A DNA stretch of 64,000 nt from Paracoccus kondratievae (GTDB taxonomy: Bacteria > Pseudomonadota > Alphaproteobacteria > Rhodobacterales > Rhodobacteraceae), in contig NZ_CP045072.1 in the NCBI RefSeq assembly GCF_009301415.1, forward strand, positions 531,501 through 595,500, read 5' to 3'. The notes below the pieces were generated by a model. It saw nothing but the letters and a program-made list of their open reading frames with translations. It ran no database searches and was not told the origin of the DNA. Made by a program: the position numbers and the translations under genes. Positions 1 through 8,875 of this stretch are shown piece by piece. Position 1 is the first letter of the stretch; each line of letters opens with the position of its first letter.

Positions 1-782
1 ACGCGGATTTGATGGGTCCGGCCCGTTTCCAGCCAGCATTCGACCAGCATGGCGGTGGGGGGCGTGCCGAATGTTTCAAGCACCTTTGCGCGGGTCACAG
101 CATGACGGCCGCTGTGAAAGCTGACGGCCTGACGCTGCCGGTCGGTCGGGTGGCGGCCGATCATGGTCGCAATCCGCAGCACGCCGCCCGCTTCAAAGCT
201 GACGCTAGGCAGGCCACGGAGTCGCGGATCGGCCGGGTCGATCATGCCATGGGCGATGGCGATATAACGTCGCCGTGCGGTGTGATCGGCAAATTGCCGG
301 GCAAGCCCCTGATGCGCGCGGTCGGTTTTTGCCACGACCAGAAGGCCCGAGGTCTCTTTGTCGATGCGGTGCACGATGCCTGGACGGGCGGTCCCTCCGA
401 TACCCGACAGGCTGCCTGCGCAATGGGCAAGCAGCGCATTGACCAGCGTGCCCGAAGGCGCACCGGGCGCGGGGTGGACCACCATGCCGGCGGGTTTGTC
501 GACGACGATCAGGTCCTCATCCTCATGGGCGACGGACAGGGGGATCGCCTCGGGCTGGGCGTCCAGCGGCTCGGGCTCGTTGATGCGGATAAGATAATCC
601 CCGGTTTCCGCCCGCGCCTTGCCATCCGCCACCGGGCCAGATGGTCCGGTGACTGCGCCATCGGCGATCAGCTTTGCCAGGCGCGAGCGCGACAGAGCCG
701 CCTGCTCTGGTGCGGCCAGCGCAAGCGCCTTATCAAGGCGTTCGGACAGCCCTTCGGGAATGGTGATGAGGATTTCTGCCAT
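1..782 (-). CDS. RluA-family 23S rRNA pseudouridine synthase (3' end cut by window)
   Basis: The protein isomerises uridines in 23S rRNA to pseudouridine. About 260 N-terminal residues are visible; the C-terminus lies beyond the left edge. Residues 1-80 look like an S4 RNA-binding domain, and the catalytic signature HRIDKETSGL puts the nucleophilic Asp at residue 141, preceded by the family motif VVDKPAGM (about 93-100). Having an S4 domain fits the RluD/RluC branch rather than RluA itself, but I do not assign the exact target uridines. The ATG (782-780) overlaps by two bases the ATG of the divergent downstream gene, so the two start sites are interlocked. Confidence 0.9.
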   Translation of the reverse strand, partial: MAEILITIPEGLSERLDKALALAAPEQAALSRSRLAKLIADGAVTGPSGPVADGKARAETGDYLIRINEPEPLDAQPEAIPLSVAHEDEDLIVVDKPAGMVVHPAPGAPSGTLVNALLAHCAGSLSGIGGTARPGIVHRIDKETSGLLVVAKTDRAHQGLARQFADHTARRRYIAIAHGMIDPADPRLRGLPSVSFEAGGVLRIATMIGRHPTDRQRQAVSFHSGRHAVTRAKVLETFGTPPTAMLVECWLETGRTHQIR

Positions 783-1086
783 GACACGGGATGATAGGCC
801 GGATGCGGGGCCAGAGGAAGCGTTGCCGATGCTGCGCTGGCTGCGCCTTCTGGTGACTGCGCTGGCGGTGGTGATGGGGGTGGGCGTGCTGGTGATCGCC
901 GCGCTGCTGTGGCTGCGTCTGTCGCAACCGCTGCTGCCTGAACTGCCCGAACAGATTACCCTGCCTGCAGGCGCGCAACCCGCCGCTGTCACCTTTGCCC
1001 GCGATTGGCTGGTGGTGGTGACCCAAGCGGGCGAGGTGCTGCTTTATGACAAGCAGGGCAGGCTGCGCGGACAGGTTCAGCCCTGA
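781..1086 (+). CDS. Small single-pass membrane protein, DUF6476-like
   Basis: This 101-residue protein has a charged N-terminus with Asp and Glu (1-15), one strong transmembrane helix (about residues 20-45) and a C-terminal soluble segment of about 55 residues predicted to form beta strands. It resembles the DUF6476 proteins encoded next to the pseudouridine synthase in Rhodobacterales; the function is unknown. I chose the ATG at 781 because it is the first in-frame start after the divergent gene begins. Its last ten bases overlap the end of the convergent ubiK gene. Confidence 0.7.
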   Translation: MTRDDRPDAGPEEALPMLRWLRLLVTALAVVMGVGVLVIAALLWLRLSQPLLPELPEQITLPAGAQPAAVTFARDWLVVVTQAGEVLLYDKQGRLRGQVQP

Positions 1087-1370
1087 TCGCTGCCCGTGTT
1101 CAGCGGGCCGGCCGGATTGACCGAGGTCACACCCTTGCCCTCCAGCGCGTCAAGGCGGGCACGCAGTTCGGCATTCTCGGTCCGGGCCTTGATCGCCATT
1201 TCGCGCACCGCTTCGAATTCTTCGCGGGTGACGAAATCGCGATCGGCCAGCCAGCGATCAATCCAGCCGTTAAAGGCAGTCTGGGCCTCGTCCTTGGCGC
1301 CCTGGGCCACGCCCATGGCGTTGGTCATCAATTTCGAGAGATCGTCGAGAAAGCGGTTGTTTGCAGTCAT
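1077..1370 (-). CDS. ubiK: UbiK family accessory factor (BMFP domain)
   Basis: This 97-residue protein of the UbiK/YqiC (BMFP) family helps ubiquinone biosynthesis proteins work under aerobic conditions and associates with membranes as a coiled-coil trimer. Residues 1-35 form an amphipathic N-terminal helix (RFLDDLSKLMTNAMGVAQGA). The C-terminal half is the diagnostic coiled coil, with FVTREEFEAVREMA and ENAELRARLDALE. The last 15 residues are probably disordered. It is a single gene, convergent with the membrane protein gene on the plus strand and divergent from lgt. Confidence 0.85.
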   Translation of the reverse strand: MTANNRFLDDLSKLMTNAMGVAQGAKDEAQTAFNGWIDRWLADRDFVTREEFEAVREMAIKARTENAELRARLDALEGKGVTSVNPAGPLNTGSDQG

Positions 1371-1523
1371 GGCGGGCCTTTCGGTTCAGCGAGACCTTCT
1401 ATATGGCCCCGCTTGCCGGCCTGTTCAATTGCCCGCGCCCCTTCCTGCGCCGGCGAGTTCCAGATGGCCGGTTGACACCGCGGTCCCCCCGCGTAGCCTG
1501 CGCCCGCGCCAGATGAGGAGCCC

Positions 1524-2414
1524 ATGATCCCCTTTCCCCGCATTTCGCCCGAGATCTTTACCGTCGACATTTTCGGGTGGGAGCTCTCGTTGCGCTGGTA
1601 TGCGCTGGCCTATCTGGTCGGGCTGCTGATCGGCTGGCGCATTATCGTTGCACTGATGCGCCGCCCGCGTCTTTGGGGCGGTGGTGCGCCCATGCGCCCC
1701 GAACAGGTCGAAGAGTTGCTGACATGGGTGATCGTCGGCGTGGTCCTGGGCGGGCGGCTGGGCTTTGTGCTGTTCTACCAGCCGGCCTATTACCTGGCCA
1801 ATCCTTCGCAGATTCCGGTGATCTGGCAGGGCGGTATGTCCTTTCACGGCGGTTTTCTGGGTGTGGTTATCGCGGCGTGGTGGTTCTGCCGCCGCCACGG
1901 CATAGCGCCGATGCGGCTTGCGGATGCGTTGTCGGTTGCGACGCCCATTGGGCTGGGCCTTGGGCGGGTGGCGAACTTCATCAACGCCGAGCTTTGGGGG
2001 CGTCCGACCGACGCGCCGTGGGGGGTGATTTTCCCCGGGGTCGAGGCGCAGACCTGCCCCGGCATCACCGGCCCCTGTGCCCGTCACCCCAGCCAGCTGT
2101 ATGAGGCGGGTCTTGAGGGCGTGCTTTTGGCTATCGCGCTGTTTTTGCTTGTCCGTGCCGGTGGGCTGCGCCGGCCGGGGCAGGCGCTGGGACTGTTTCT
2201 GGCCGGCTATGGCCTGTCGCGTTTCGTGGTCGAGTTCTTTCGTCAGGCTGATGCCCATTTCATCACCCCGGACAATCCGTTGGGCCATGTGCTGGGCGGG
2301 CCGGTCTGGGGCGTGACCATGGGCCAGCTTCTGTCGTTGCCGATGGTGCTGATCGGCCTTGCTTTCCTGATCCGGGCGCGCATGAGACCGCCTGTGGCCC
2401 AGACCGTCGCATGA
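1524..2414 (+). CDS. lgt: Prolipoprotein diacylglyceryl transferase
   Basis: Lgt transfers diacylglycerol from phosphatidylglycerol to the lipobox cysteine of prolipoproteins in the inner membrane. The 296-residue length is normal and several hydrophobic helices are visible. Family marks are MSFHGGFLG (about 105-113), the Lgt signature [15 protein letters not shown] (about 147-161, usually GRIGNFIN; Ala replaces the Gly before Asn) and HPSQLYEA (188-195). The start has a GAGGAG ribosome site six bases upstream. Its stop overlaps the ATG of the next gene (ATGA), so it heads a three-gene run with the MidA-like gene and pgeF. The lipoproteins encoded at 28.5 and 38.8 kb would be its substrates. 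Confidence 0.97.
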   Translation: MIPFPRISPEIFTVDIFGWELSLRWYALAYLVGLLIGWRIIVALMRRPRLWGGGAPMRPEQVEELLTWVIVGVVLGGRLGFVLFYQPAYYLANPSQIPVIWQGGMSFHGGFLGVVIAAWWFCRRHGIAPMRLADALSVATPIGLGLGRVANFINAELWGRPTDAPWGVIFPGVEAQTCPGITGPCARHPSQLYEAGLEGVLLAIALFLLVRAGGLRRPGQALGLFLAGYGLSRFVVEFFRQADAHFITPDNPLGHVLGGPVWGVTMGQLLSLPMVLIGLAFLIRARMRPPVAQTVA

Positions 2415-3484
2415 CGGCGTTGGCCCGCCTGATCGCTGGGCGCATCCGGCTGTCGGGGCCAATGCGGCTGGACGAATATATGCAGCTTTGCCTGCTGCAT
2501 CCTGAACATGGCTATTACGCCACCCGCGATCCCTTTGGCAGCGCGGGCGATTTCATCACCGCACCCGAGATCAGCCAGATGTTTGGCGAGATGATCGGCC
2601 TTGCGCTGGCGCAAACCTGGCTTGATCAGGGCAGTCCTGCGCCATTTACGCTGGCCGAGATCGGGCCGGGCCGGGGTACGCTGATGGCCGATATCCTGCG
2701 CGCCATCCGCATCGTACCCGGCATGGCCGAGGCGGCGCGGGTCACGCTGGTTGAGGCGTCTCCCCATCTGCGGCGGGTCCAGCGCGAACGTCTGGGCGAG
2801 GCCACGCATCTTGATCAGGTCGCGCAACTGCCCGAGGGGCCGCTGTTTCTGATCGCCAACGAGTTTTTCGACGCCCTGCCGATCCGCCAGTTTCAGCGTC
2901 GCGCGCAGGATTGGGCTGAACGTATGGTTGCCTTGACGCCCGAGGGCGATCTGCATTTCGCCCTTGCCCCGGCGGATGAGGCTATTGCTGCGACGCTGCC
3001 TCTGGTTCCCGAGGGCACGGTGATCGAGCGTTGCCCCGAGGCCGCGCCGATTGCTGCGCAGATCGCCGGACGTATCGCCGGGCATGGTGGCTGCGCGATT
3101 TTTATCGACTACGGCAACTGGCGGGGGCAGGGCGACACCCTGCAGGCTTTGCGCCGCCATCAGCCCGAGGACCCGCTGGCCAGTCCCGGCGATGCCGATC
3201 TGACCGCGCATGTCGATTTCGCACCCCTTGCTGCCGCTGCGCATGGTGCGGGGGCACGGGTCTCTCGCATGGGGGCACAGGGTGCGTGGCTGCGGCATCT
3301 GGGGATCGAGGCGCGCGCGCAGCGTCTGGCCCAGGCCGGGGACGCAGGCGCGATGGCCGCGCTTCATCGCTTGACCGCGCCCGGCGAAATGGGTCACCTG
3401 TTCAAGGTGCTGGCCATCTGGGCTCGCCATGCGCCCGTGCCTCCTGGATTCGAGCCCCTGGACAAAGATGCACACGACGCTTGA
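2411..3484 (+). CDS. SAM-dependent methyltransferase, MidA/NDUFAF7 family
   Basis: The 357-residue protein belongs to the DUF185/MidA family. Mitochondrial NDUFAF7 methylates an arginine of the complex I subunit NDUFS2; a matching role in bacterial complex I assembly is an inference. [15 protein letters not shown] (about 46-60) and the SAM-binding EIGPGRGTL (83-91) are the family hallmarks, and [12 protein letters not shown] follows. It is translationally coupled to lgt through a four-base overlap, and its last 17 bases overlap pgeF. Confidence 0.88.
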   Translation: MTALARLIAGRIRLSGPMRLDEYMQLCLLHPEHGYYATRDPFGSAGDFITAPEISQMFGEMIGLALAQTWLDQGSPAPFTLAEIGPGRGTLMADILRAIRIVPGMAEAARVTLVEASPHLRRVQRERLGEATHLDQVAQLPEGPLFLIANEFFDALPIRQFQRRAQDWAERMVALTPEGDLHFALAPADEAIAATLPLVPEGTVIERCPEAAPIAAQIAGRIAGHGGCAIFIDYGNWRGQGDTLQALRRHQPEDPLASPGDADLTAHVDFAPLAAAAHGAGARVSRMGAQGAWLRHLGIEARAQRLAQAGDAGAMAALHRLTAPGEMGHLFKVLAIWARHAPVPPGFEPLDKDAHDA

Positions 3485-4232
3485 AATACTGACCCATCCG
3501 CTGCTGACTTCGGCGCGGCACGGCTTTTTCACCCGGCGCGGCGGCGCCTCTTCGGGGGTGTTTTCGGGGCTGAACTGTGGTTACGGCTCGGGCGATCAGG
3601 CCGAGATCGTGACCATCAACCGCGGCCGGGTTGCCGAGGCGATGGGTGTCCCTGCGGGCAGGCTGGCGACCGTGCATCAGGTCCATTCCCCCGATGTCGT
3701 GGTGCTGCGTGACGGCGACGATCCGGCAGAGATCGCCAAGATCCGAGCCGACGGTATCGTGACCAACCAGCCCGGCGTGGCGCTGGCGGTGCTGACCGCC
3801 GATTGCCAGCCGATCCTGCTGGCGGATCCCGAGGCCGGGGTGATCGGCGCGGTGCACGCCGGCTGGCGCGGGGCGCTGTCAGGGGTGATCGAATCGACAG
3901 TGGGGGCAATGAACGACCTTGGCGCGCGCCATATCCGCGCGGTGGTCGGTCCATCGATCAGTCAGCGCGCCTATGAGGTGGGTGAGGATTTCATGGATGA
4001 ATTCCTTGCCGAAGATCCGGGATACCACCGCTTTTTCGCTGGGGGGGCAAACGGACGGCCGATGTTTGATCTGCCGTCCTTTGGTCTGATGCGACTGCGC
4101 GAGGCCGGGGTTGAGGCTGAATGGACGGGCCATTGCACCTATTCCGATCCCGAGCGGTTCTATTCCTACCGCCGCAGCACCCATCGGAATGAGGCCGATT
4201 ACGGCCGGCTGATCTCGGCCATCGCACTGTAA
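3468..4232 (+). CDS. pgeF: Peptidoglycan editing factor PgeF (YfiH/multicopper polyphenol oxidase fold)
   Basis: PgeF removes wrongly incorporated L-Ser from the peptidoglycan precursor UDP-MurNAc. The 254-residue protein contains HQVHS (70-74), TADCQP with Cys113, and AVHAGWRG with His130. The Cys-to-His spacing of 17 matches the metal and catalytic residues of the family. I chose the ATG at 3468 over an earlier in-frame ATG at 3429 because the family starts close to this point. The gene overlaps the end of the MidA-like gene in a different frame and is the last of the lgt run. Confidence 0.92.
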   Translation: MHTTLEILTHPLLTSARHGFFTRRGGASSGVFSGLNCGYGSGDQAEIVTINRGRVAEAMGVPAGRLATVHQVHSPDVVVLRDGDDPAEIAKIRADGIVTNQPGVALAVLTADCQPILLADPEAGVIGAVHAGWRGALSGVIESTVGAMNDLGARHIRAVVGPSISQRAYEVGEDFMDEFLAEDPGYHRFFAGGANGRPMFDLPSFGLMRLREAGVEAEWTGHCTYSDPERFYSYRRSTHRNEADYGRLISAIAL

Positions 4233-4318
4233 CGCGGGTATTTTCTGGTCATATCGGTTGTCTCATCTGCTGCCATATGCCAGTATCCCGGACATTGATT
4301 TTGACAGGAGATGGTGTT

Positions 4319-4573
4319 TTGCGGGACTTCTTTATTGTGTGGATGGAACGGATCATCAGTGTGGTCATGGTTCTTGGGGCTGTCGCGGTCCTGCTCGGCG
4401 GGCTGGGCGTGATGACCGCGCCTCAGGGGGGGCTTCTTCCAGGCCTGATGGTCTGGATCGCCGGCACTATCTACCTGATTCTGATCGGTGGCATGGTCTA
4501 CCTGGGCCTGGGCATCTACAACAATACCAAGCGCACGGCCGAGGCGATCGAACGCCTTTCGCAGCGGTCCTGA
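4319..4573 (+). CDS. Small two-helix membrane protein, unknown function
   Basis: About 84 residues with two transmembrane segments (roughly 8-30 and 40-65), followed by a short charged amphipathic tail (NNTKRTAEAIERLSQR) likely to face the cytoplasm. I prefer the TTG at 4319, because AGGAG lies eight bases upstream (4306-4310). An ATG at 4277 in the same frame would add 14 residues that do not look like a leader. I do not recognise the family. It is followed by a hairpin shared with the convergent Lrp gene. Confidence 0.55.
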   Translation: MRDFFIVWMERIISVVMVLGAVAVLLGGLGVMTAPQGGLLPGLMVWIAGTIYLILIGGMVYLGLGIYNNTKRTAEAIERLSQRS

Positions 4574-4591
4574 GCGTCGCTTGACAATCCT

Positions 4592-4616
4592 GTTACCCGG
4601 TTTATGGCCGGGTGAC
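4592..4616. terminator. Hairpin between convergent genes
   Basis: A nine-base-pair stem GTTACCCGG / CCGGGTGAC (one G-T pair) with loop TTTATGG lies exactly between two convergent stop codons. There is no long T tract on either strand, so it is best read as a bidirectional transcript-end or stabilising hairpin. Confidence 0.6.
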
Positions 4617-4625
4617 AGCACGCTC

Positions 4626-5129
4626 TTACCCCAGTGCTGCCGCTGCGCGTTCCTCGACCACGCTGAAGGGAACGCCGGGCTCATCCTTGGCACAGCGGAT
4701 CACCAGCGAGGTCTTGACCGAAGCGACGTTTGGCGCGGCAGTCAGCTGCTCGGTCAAAAAGCGCTGGAAGCTGGTCAGATCGGGCGAGACGCATTTCAGG
4801 ATAAAGTCGATCTCGCCGTTCAGCATGTGGCATTCGCGCACAAGCGGCCATTCGCAGGCCAGCGCCTCAAATGCGGACAGGTCGCGCTCGGACTGGCTGA
4901 CCAGACGGACCATGGCAAAGACCTGCACCTCAAAGCCCAGTTCACGGGCATCAATATCGGCGTGATAACCGCGGATATAGCCCATCTCTTCCAGCGCGCG
5001 GACGCGGCGCAGGCAGGGCGGCGCGGAAATGCCCACGCGCCGGGCCAGCTCGACGTTGGTCATCCGGCCATCGGCTTGCAGTTCTGCCAGAATTTTGCGG
5101 TCGATTTCGTCAAGTCTGGCGGCGGTCAT
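4626..5129 (-). CDS. Lrp/AsnC family transcriptional regulator
   Basis: The 167-residue protein has an N-terminal helix-turn-helix (LDEIDRKILAELQADGRMT at about 6-24, then VELARRVGISAPPCLRRVRAL) and a C-terminal RAM/ACT-like ligand and oligomerisation domain (about 65-150). The ATG at 5129 begins exactly where the family begins; the same frame stays open far upstream, but that extension lies opposite trxB and is not coding. Transcribed divergently from trxB across 162 bases, it probably controls itself and perhaps trxB. The effector, presumably an amino acid, is unknown. Confidence 0.92.
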   Translation of the reverse strand: MTAARLDEIDRKILAELQADGRMTNVELARRVGISAPPCLRRVRALEEMGYIRGYHADIDARELGFEVQVFAMVRLVSQSERDLSAFEALACEWPLVRECHMLNGEIDFILKCVSPDLTSFQRFLTEQLTAAPNVASVKTSLVIRCAKDEPGVPFSVVEERAAAALG

Positions 5130-5141
5130 CTGGTCCCCTGA

Positions 5142-5221
5142 TTTGCCTTGCGGGCAAAAAACATGCCGGAAACTATCTTGCAAGGCCGGGTTGCGCAACA
5201 TTCTTTCCAACATTGTGGAAA
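5142..5221. promoter_or_regulatory. Two palindromes in the Lrp-type regulator/trxB divergent region
   Basis: TTTGCC-N5-GGCAAA (5142-5158) and TTTCCA-N6-TGGAAA (5204-5221) lie in the intergenic space. Lrp/AsnC proteins bind several phased AT-rich inverted repeats upstream of their own genes, so these are candidate operators. That role is an inference. Confidence 0.4.
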
Positions 5222-5291
5222 AGGGCCTTATGGATTGCATGGAGGCTCGGCGGTGATTAGCTAATGCAGCGCCAAGCAAGAGGTCCGTTCC

Positions 5292-6308
5292 ATGTCCCAA
5301 GTCCCTGCCGAGATTGCTGCCGACACCAGCCTGCCTGCCCATACCCGTGTGCTGATCGTGGGTTCGGGGCCGGCGGGTTATACCGCTGCCGTCTATGCCG
5401 CGCGGGCGATGCTGAAGCCGGTGCTGATTCAGGGGATGCAGCCGGGCGGTCAGCTGACCATTACGACCGAGGTCGAGAACTGGCCGGGCGAGACCGAGAT
5501 TCAGGGCCCCGACCTGATGGTCAGGATGGAGGCCCATGCCCGGGCCATGGGCGCGCGCATTTTTGTCGATACCGTGACCCGGCTTGACCTTCAGCAGCGG
5601 CCTTTTGTCGCCGAGCTTGATTCGGGTGCGCGTATCACGGCGGATGCGGTGATCCTTGCCACCGGCGCGCAGGCGCGTTGGCTGGGGCTGCCGAGCGAAG
5701 AGAAATTCAAGGGCTTTGGCGTTTCGGCCTGCGCCACCTGCGACGGCTTCTTCTATCGGGGCCGCGAGGTCGTGGTGGTCGGCGGCGGCAATACTGCTGT
5801 CGAAGAGGCGCTGTTTTTGACCAATTTTGCCAGCAAGGTGACGCTGATCCATCGCCGGGACAGCCTGCGCGCCGAAAAAATCCTGCAAGAGCGGCTGTTC
5901 CGCAATCCCAAGGTCTCGGTCCTGTGGGATCATGAACTGGTCGAGGTCGCCGGAACCGACGGTCCTCTGGGCGTGACCGGCGTTCGCGTGCGCCACGTCC
6001 GGGAAGGGGCCGAACAGGTGGTACCAGCGGACGGGGTTTTCATCGCTATCGGCCATGCCCCGGCCTCAGAGCTGGTCAAGGACCAGTTGGAGCTGCACAA
6101 GGGCGGCTATGTAAAGGTCGAACCGGGTTCGACCCGGACCTCGATCCCCGGCGTTTTTGCAGCAGGTGACCTGACCGACCATGTCTATCGTCAGGCCGTG
6201 ACCAGTGCGGGCATGGGCTGCATGGCCGCACTTGATGCAGAGCGGTGGCTGGCCGAACATGACATGGCTGGCGAGCCCGTCCCCGAGGCGGCAGAGATCC
6301 CGGCCTGA
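5292..6308 (+). CDS. trxB: Thioredoxin-disulfide reductase
   Basis: This FAD flavoprotein passes electrons from NADPH to thioredoxin. FAD-binding GSGPAG is at residues 24-29, the redox-active pair CATC at 147-150 within [10 protein letters not shown], the NADPH site GGGNTA at 164-169, and the C-terminal FAD motif [10 protein letters not shown]. At 338 residues it is slightly longer than E. coli TrxB because of a 15-residue N-terminal extension. It stands alone downstream of the divergent Lrp-type regulator and is followed 32 bases later by the ATP-sulfurylase-like gene. Confidence 0.97.
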   Translation: MSQVPAEIAADTSLPAHTRVLIVGSGPAGYTAAVYAARAMLKPVLIQGMQPGGQLTITTEVENWPGETEIQGPDLMVRMEAHARAMGARIFVDTVTRLDLQQRPFVAELDSGARITADAVILATGAQARWLGLPSEEKFKGFGVSACATCDGFFYRGREVVVVGGGNTAVEEALFLTNFASKVTLIHRRDSLRAEKILQERLFRNPKVSVLWDHELVEVAGTDGPLGVTGVRVRHVREGAEQVVPADGVFIAIGHAPASELVKDQLELHKGGYVKVEPGSTRTSIPGVFAAGDLTDHVYRQAVTSAGMGCMAALDAERWLAEHDMAGEPVPEAAEIPA

Positions 6309-6340
6309 TCGCCCCCTATTCTTCGCTTCGGAGCCTGACC

Positions 6341-7150
6341 GTGACCCTGCCGCATCATCAACCGATCCGCGAGCTTTTGGTCAGCGCCGAGGCAGGGCGC
6401 AAACTGCTGGATGAGACAGCACGCCTTGCGATCTGGGATCTGACCGGGGACCAGCTTGCCGATCTGCGACTGTTGGTAAACGGCGGCTATGCGCCGCTGC
6501 GGGGGTTTCTGCCCCAGGCGGACCATCAGGCGGTGCTGGAGCAGATGCGGCTGGCCTCGGGCGCGCTGTGGCCCGTGCCGGTGCCTCTGGATATCAGCGC
6601 GGAGTTCGCCGCTGAGATTGATGCGGGCGAAGATATTGCCTTGCGTGCGCCGGATGGCACGATCCTTGCCATCATGTCCATCACCGACAAGTGGGCCCCT
6701 GACTGGCGGGCCGAGGCTGAAGAGCTGTTTGGAGGCTGTGACCCCTCTCATCCCGGGGTGGTGCGGATGGCGGCGCTTGCCGGGCGGGTCTGTCTGGGCG
6801 GGCCGGTCAAGGGGTTGCCGGTGCCGGATGCTGTCGCGGGCGGGCCGAATGCGATGCGCTCTGACTGGCGCGAGCAGGGACGGGCGCGGGTGCTTGCCTG
6901 TGACCCTGGCGATGAGGCATTGGCCCGGCCGGTTGCGCAGGCGCTGGACGCTACGCTGCTGACGCTGCCTGCCCCACGCCACTATGGTCCGCGCGAGGCG
7001 CTGCGCCTTGCAATTCTTGCGCGCAATTATGGGGCGACGGATCTGCTGCTGCCTGCGGATGAGGCCGCGCAAGATCTGCTGCGCGCCCATCAGGACGAGA
7101 TTGGCGTGACGCTTGCACGGCGCGACTCCGCCGACGTGCTTTCCGGCTGA
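6341..7150 (+). CDS. ATP-sulfurylase-like protein with lost catalytic motif
   Basis: The 269-residue protein starts with GTG (GGAG eight bases before). Residues 47-84 match the PUA-like N-terminal part of ATP sulfurylase (NGGYAPLRGFL; ALWPVPVPLD), and 216-240 match a late catalytic-domain segment (GPREALRLAILARNYGATD). The essential QTRNPxHRAH motif between them is gone: the aligned stretch reads ACDPGDEALARP, and the long segment after it is deleted. A normal enzyme is about 390 residues or more. It therefore cannot be a standard sulfate adenylyltransferase. The frame is intact and codon use normal, so it may be a repurposed domain. It sits between trxB and two glycosyltransferases. Confidence 0.7.
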   Translation: MTLPHHQPIRELLVSAEAGRKLLDETARLAIWDLTGDQLADLRLLVNGGYAPLRGFLPQADHQAVLEQMRLASGALWPVPVPLDISAEFAAEIDAGEDIALRAPDGTILAIMSITDKWAPDWRAEAEELFGGCDPSHPGVVRMAALAGRVCLGGPVKGLPVPDAVAGGPNAMRSDWREQGRARVLACDPGDEALARPVAQALDATLLTLPAPRHYGPREALRLAILARNYGATDLLLPADEAAQDLLRAHQDEIGVTLARRDSADVLSG

Positions 7151-7223
7151 AAACTGGCAACGTTGACCGGACAGGTGCCTTCGCCTATCGCGGAAACCAG
7201 CGCAAAGCAGCAAAGGAAAGCGG

Positions 7224-8003
7224 ATGACCGAACCGGTCCTGATCCTGACCATGAAATGGGGCACCGTTTACGGGGCCGAGGATGTGAACAGGCTTTACCG
7301 CCAGGTCGCCCGCCACCTGTCCCGGCCCCATCGCTTTATCTGCTTTACCGATGATGCCAGGGGTATCGACCCCGACGTCGAGGCGTTGCCGCTGCCCGAA
7401 CTTGGCCTGCCGCCCGGTCATGGCGACACGCGCTGGCGCAAGCTTGCGCTGTTCCGGCGCGATCTGGGCGGGTTCACCGGGATGACGGCGCTGTTTCTGG
7501 ATCTCGATCTGGTGGTCGTGAACGATCTGTCGCCGTTCTTTGACCTGCCGGGCAAGTTCCTGATCATCCGCGACGACGATCTGTTCCGCGCCAAGCCGCT
7601 GCGCAAGATCAACCCTGCGCGCGATCGGTTTCTGCATTCGGTCGGCAACTCGTCGGTCTTTCGTTACGAGGTCGGGGCGCATTCCTATATCCTTGACGCC
7701 TATCTGGCCGATCCGGGCGCCGCGACTGCGGGCTATGAGATCAGCCAGCAGTTCCAAAGCGCCCAGCTTGCCGCCCATGGCCATCTGCAATACTGGCCCA
7801 AAGGCTGGTGCGTCAGTTTTAAAAATGATTGCGTCCCGCGCGGTCTGCGCAGCTATCTTCGCGACCCGAGCCTGCCAGCCGGCGCCAGGATCGTTCTTTT
7901 TGCAGGTGCCCCAAAGATGGAAGATGTCTTCGCCGGGCGCGGACATAAATGGTATCGCCGTATCGGCAATATCGACTGGCTGCGGGCGGCCTGGCAGGGA
8001 TGA
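7224..8003 (+). CDS. Glycosyltransferase-like protein (DxD motif)
   Basis: The 259-residue soluble protein has a nucleotide-sugar transferase layout: N-terminal beta strands (VLILTMKWGT), FICFTDD (about 38-44) and a metal-binding FLDLDLVV with the DxD at 93-95. The C-terminal half carries ISQQFQSAQLAAHG and WPKGWCVSFK. It resembles uncharacterised Rhodobacterales glycosyltransferases that act in the cytoplasm on surface glycans; donor and acceptor are unknown. Its stop overlaps the next gene's ATG (ATGA at 8000), so the two are co-translated. Confidence 0.7.
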   Translation: MTEPVLILTMKWGTVYGAEDVNRLYRQVARHLSRPHRFICFTDDARGIDPDVEALPLPELGLPPGHGDTRWRKLALFRRDLGGFTGMTALFLDLDLVVVNDLSPFFDLPGKFLIIRDDDLFRAKPLRKINPARDRFLHSVGNSSVFRYEVGAHSYILDAYLADPGAATAGYEISQQFQSAQLAAHGHLQYWPKGWCVSFKNDCVPRGLRSYLRDPSLPAGARIVLFAGAPKMEDVFAGRGHKWYRRIGNIDWLRAAWQG

Positions 8004-8806
8004 TCGGGGATGTGCTGCGGCGTCTGAAACAGGCGCGCCGGATTGCCCGCGCCGAGGCCGAGATATTGGCCCGGCAGCTATCGCCCGCGCCGCATGGCTT
8101 GCGCGCGCCGCTGATCGTCAGCCTGACCAGCTATCCCGCGCGCTTTGCCAGCCTGCATCTGGTGCTGCGCTCAGTTTTACAGCAGACGGTGCGGGCTGAC
8201 CGGGTGATCCTGTGGCTGGATGAGGGGGATCAGGACAGGCTGCCCGCTGAGGTCCGCGCGCTGGGTGTCGAAACACGCATTTGCCCGAACTGGCGCAGCT
8301 ATAAAAAGATCGTTCCGGTGCTGCTGGAAACGCCTGACGCTTATGTCGTGACGGCGGATGACGATGTGTATTACGGTCCTGACTGGCTCGAGGCGCTGGT
8401 GCGCCGTGCCGAAAGCCGCGTGGTTTGCCACCGCGCCCACCGGGTTGTGCTGGCCGCAGGCGATCCGCTGCCTTACGGCGACTGGCAACGCAATATCTCG
8501 GTGCCCGAGACCGGGCCGCTTGTCTTTCCGACCGGGGTGGGGGGCGTCCTTTATGCGCCGGGCGTGTTTCACCCGGATGTCACCGACGCGGCGTTGTTTC
8601 AGGAACTGGCCCCCTCGGCCGATGATGTCTGGCTGTACTGGATGCATCGGCTGGCAGGCAGCAGACCGGAAAAGATCGGCGGGCGTTTTCGCATCACGGA
8701 ATGGCCCGGCACGCAGCAGCAGAACCTGCGGCAGGGCAATCTGACGGGGGACGGCAATGATCGTGCCGTCCGCGCCCTTGTCGAGCATTACGGCTTTCCT
8801 GGCTGA
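8000..8806 (+). CDS. Glycosyltransferase, GT2-like (ADDDVYY motif)
   Basis: The 268-residue protein begins at the ATG overlapping the previous stop; an in-frame ATG at 7949 lies inside the upstream gene. LIVSLTSYPARF (about 38-49) begins the nucleotide-binding fold, and VTADDDVYYGPDW (about 117-129) carries the acidic metal-binding cluster. GVGGVLYAPG and a late SADDVWLYWMHR are typical of family 2-like enzymes that modify surface polysaccharide. It has no membrane segment. With the preceding gene it forms a pair; the sugar product cannot be told. Confidence 0.75.
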   Translation: MIGDVLRRLKQARRIARAEAEILARQLSPAPHGLRAPLIVSLTSYPARFASLHLVLRSVLQQTVRADRVILWLDEGDQDRLPAEVRALGVETRICPNWRSYKKIVPVLLETPDAYVVTADDDVYYGPDWLEALVRRAESRVVCHRAHRVVLAAGDPLPYGDWQRNISVPETGPLVFPTGVGGVLYAPGVFHPDVTDAALFQELAPSADDVWLYWMHRLAGSRPEKIGGRFRITEWPGTQQQNLRQGNLTGDGNDRAVRALVEHYGFPG

Positions 8807-8875
8807 ATTTCCTGCCCGGATCGGGCCATGCGGCTTGAATGGCGCGGGTCTGGCTGGCTGTGGGCTGGCTTTCGC

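Noticed and set aside
5130..6056. Long N-terminal extension in frame with the Lrp-type regulator
   Set aside because: It runs antisense through trxB; the family begins exactly at the ATG at 5129.
6341..7150. Functional sulfate adenylyltransferase
   Set aside because: The catalytic QTRNPxHRAH motif and the following segment are missing, so normal ATP sulfurylase activity is not expected.
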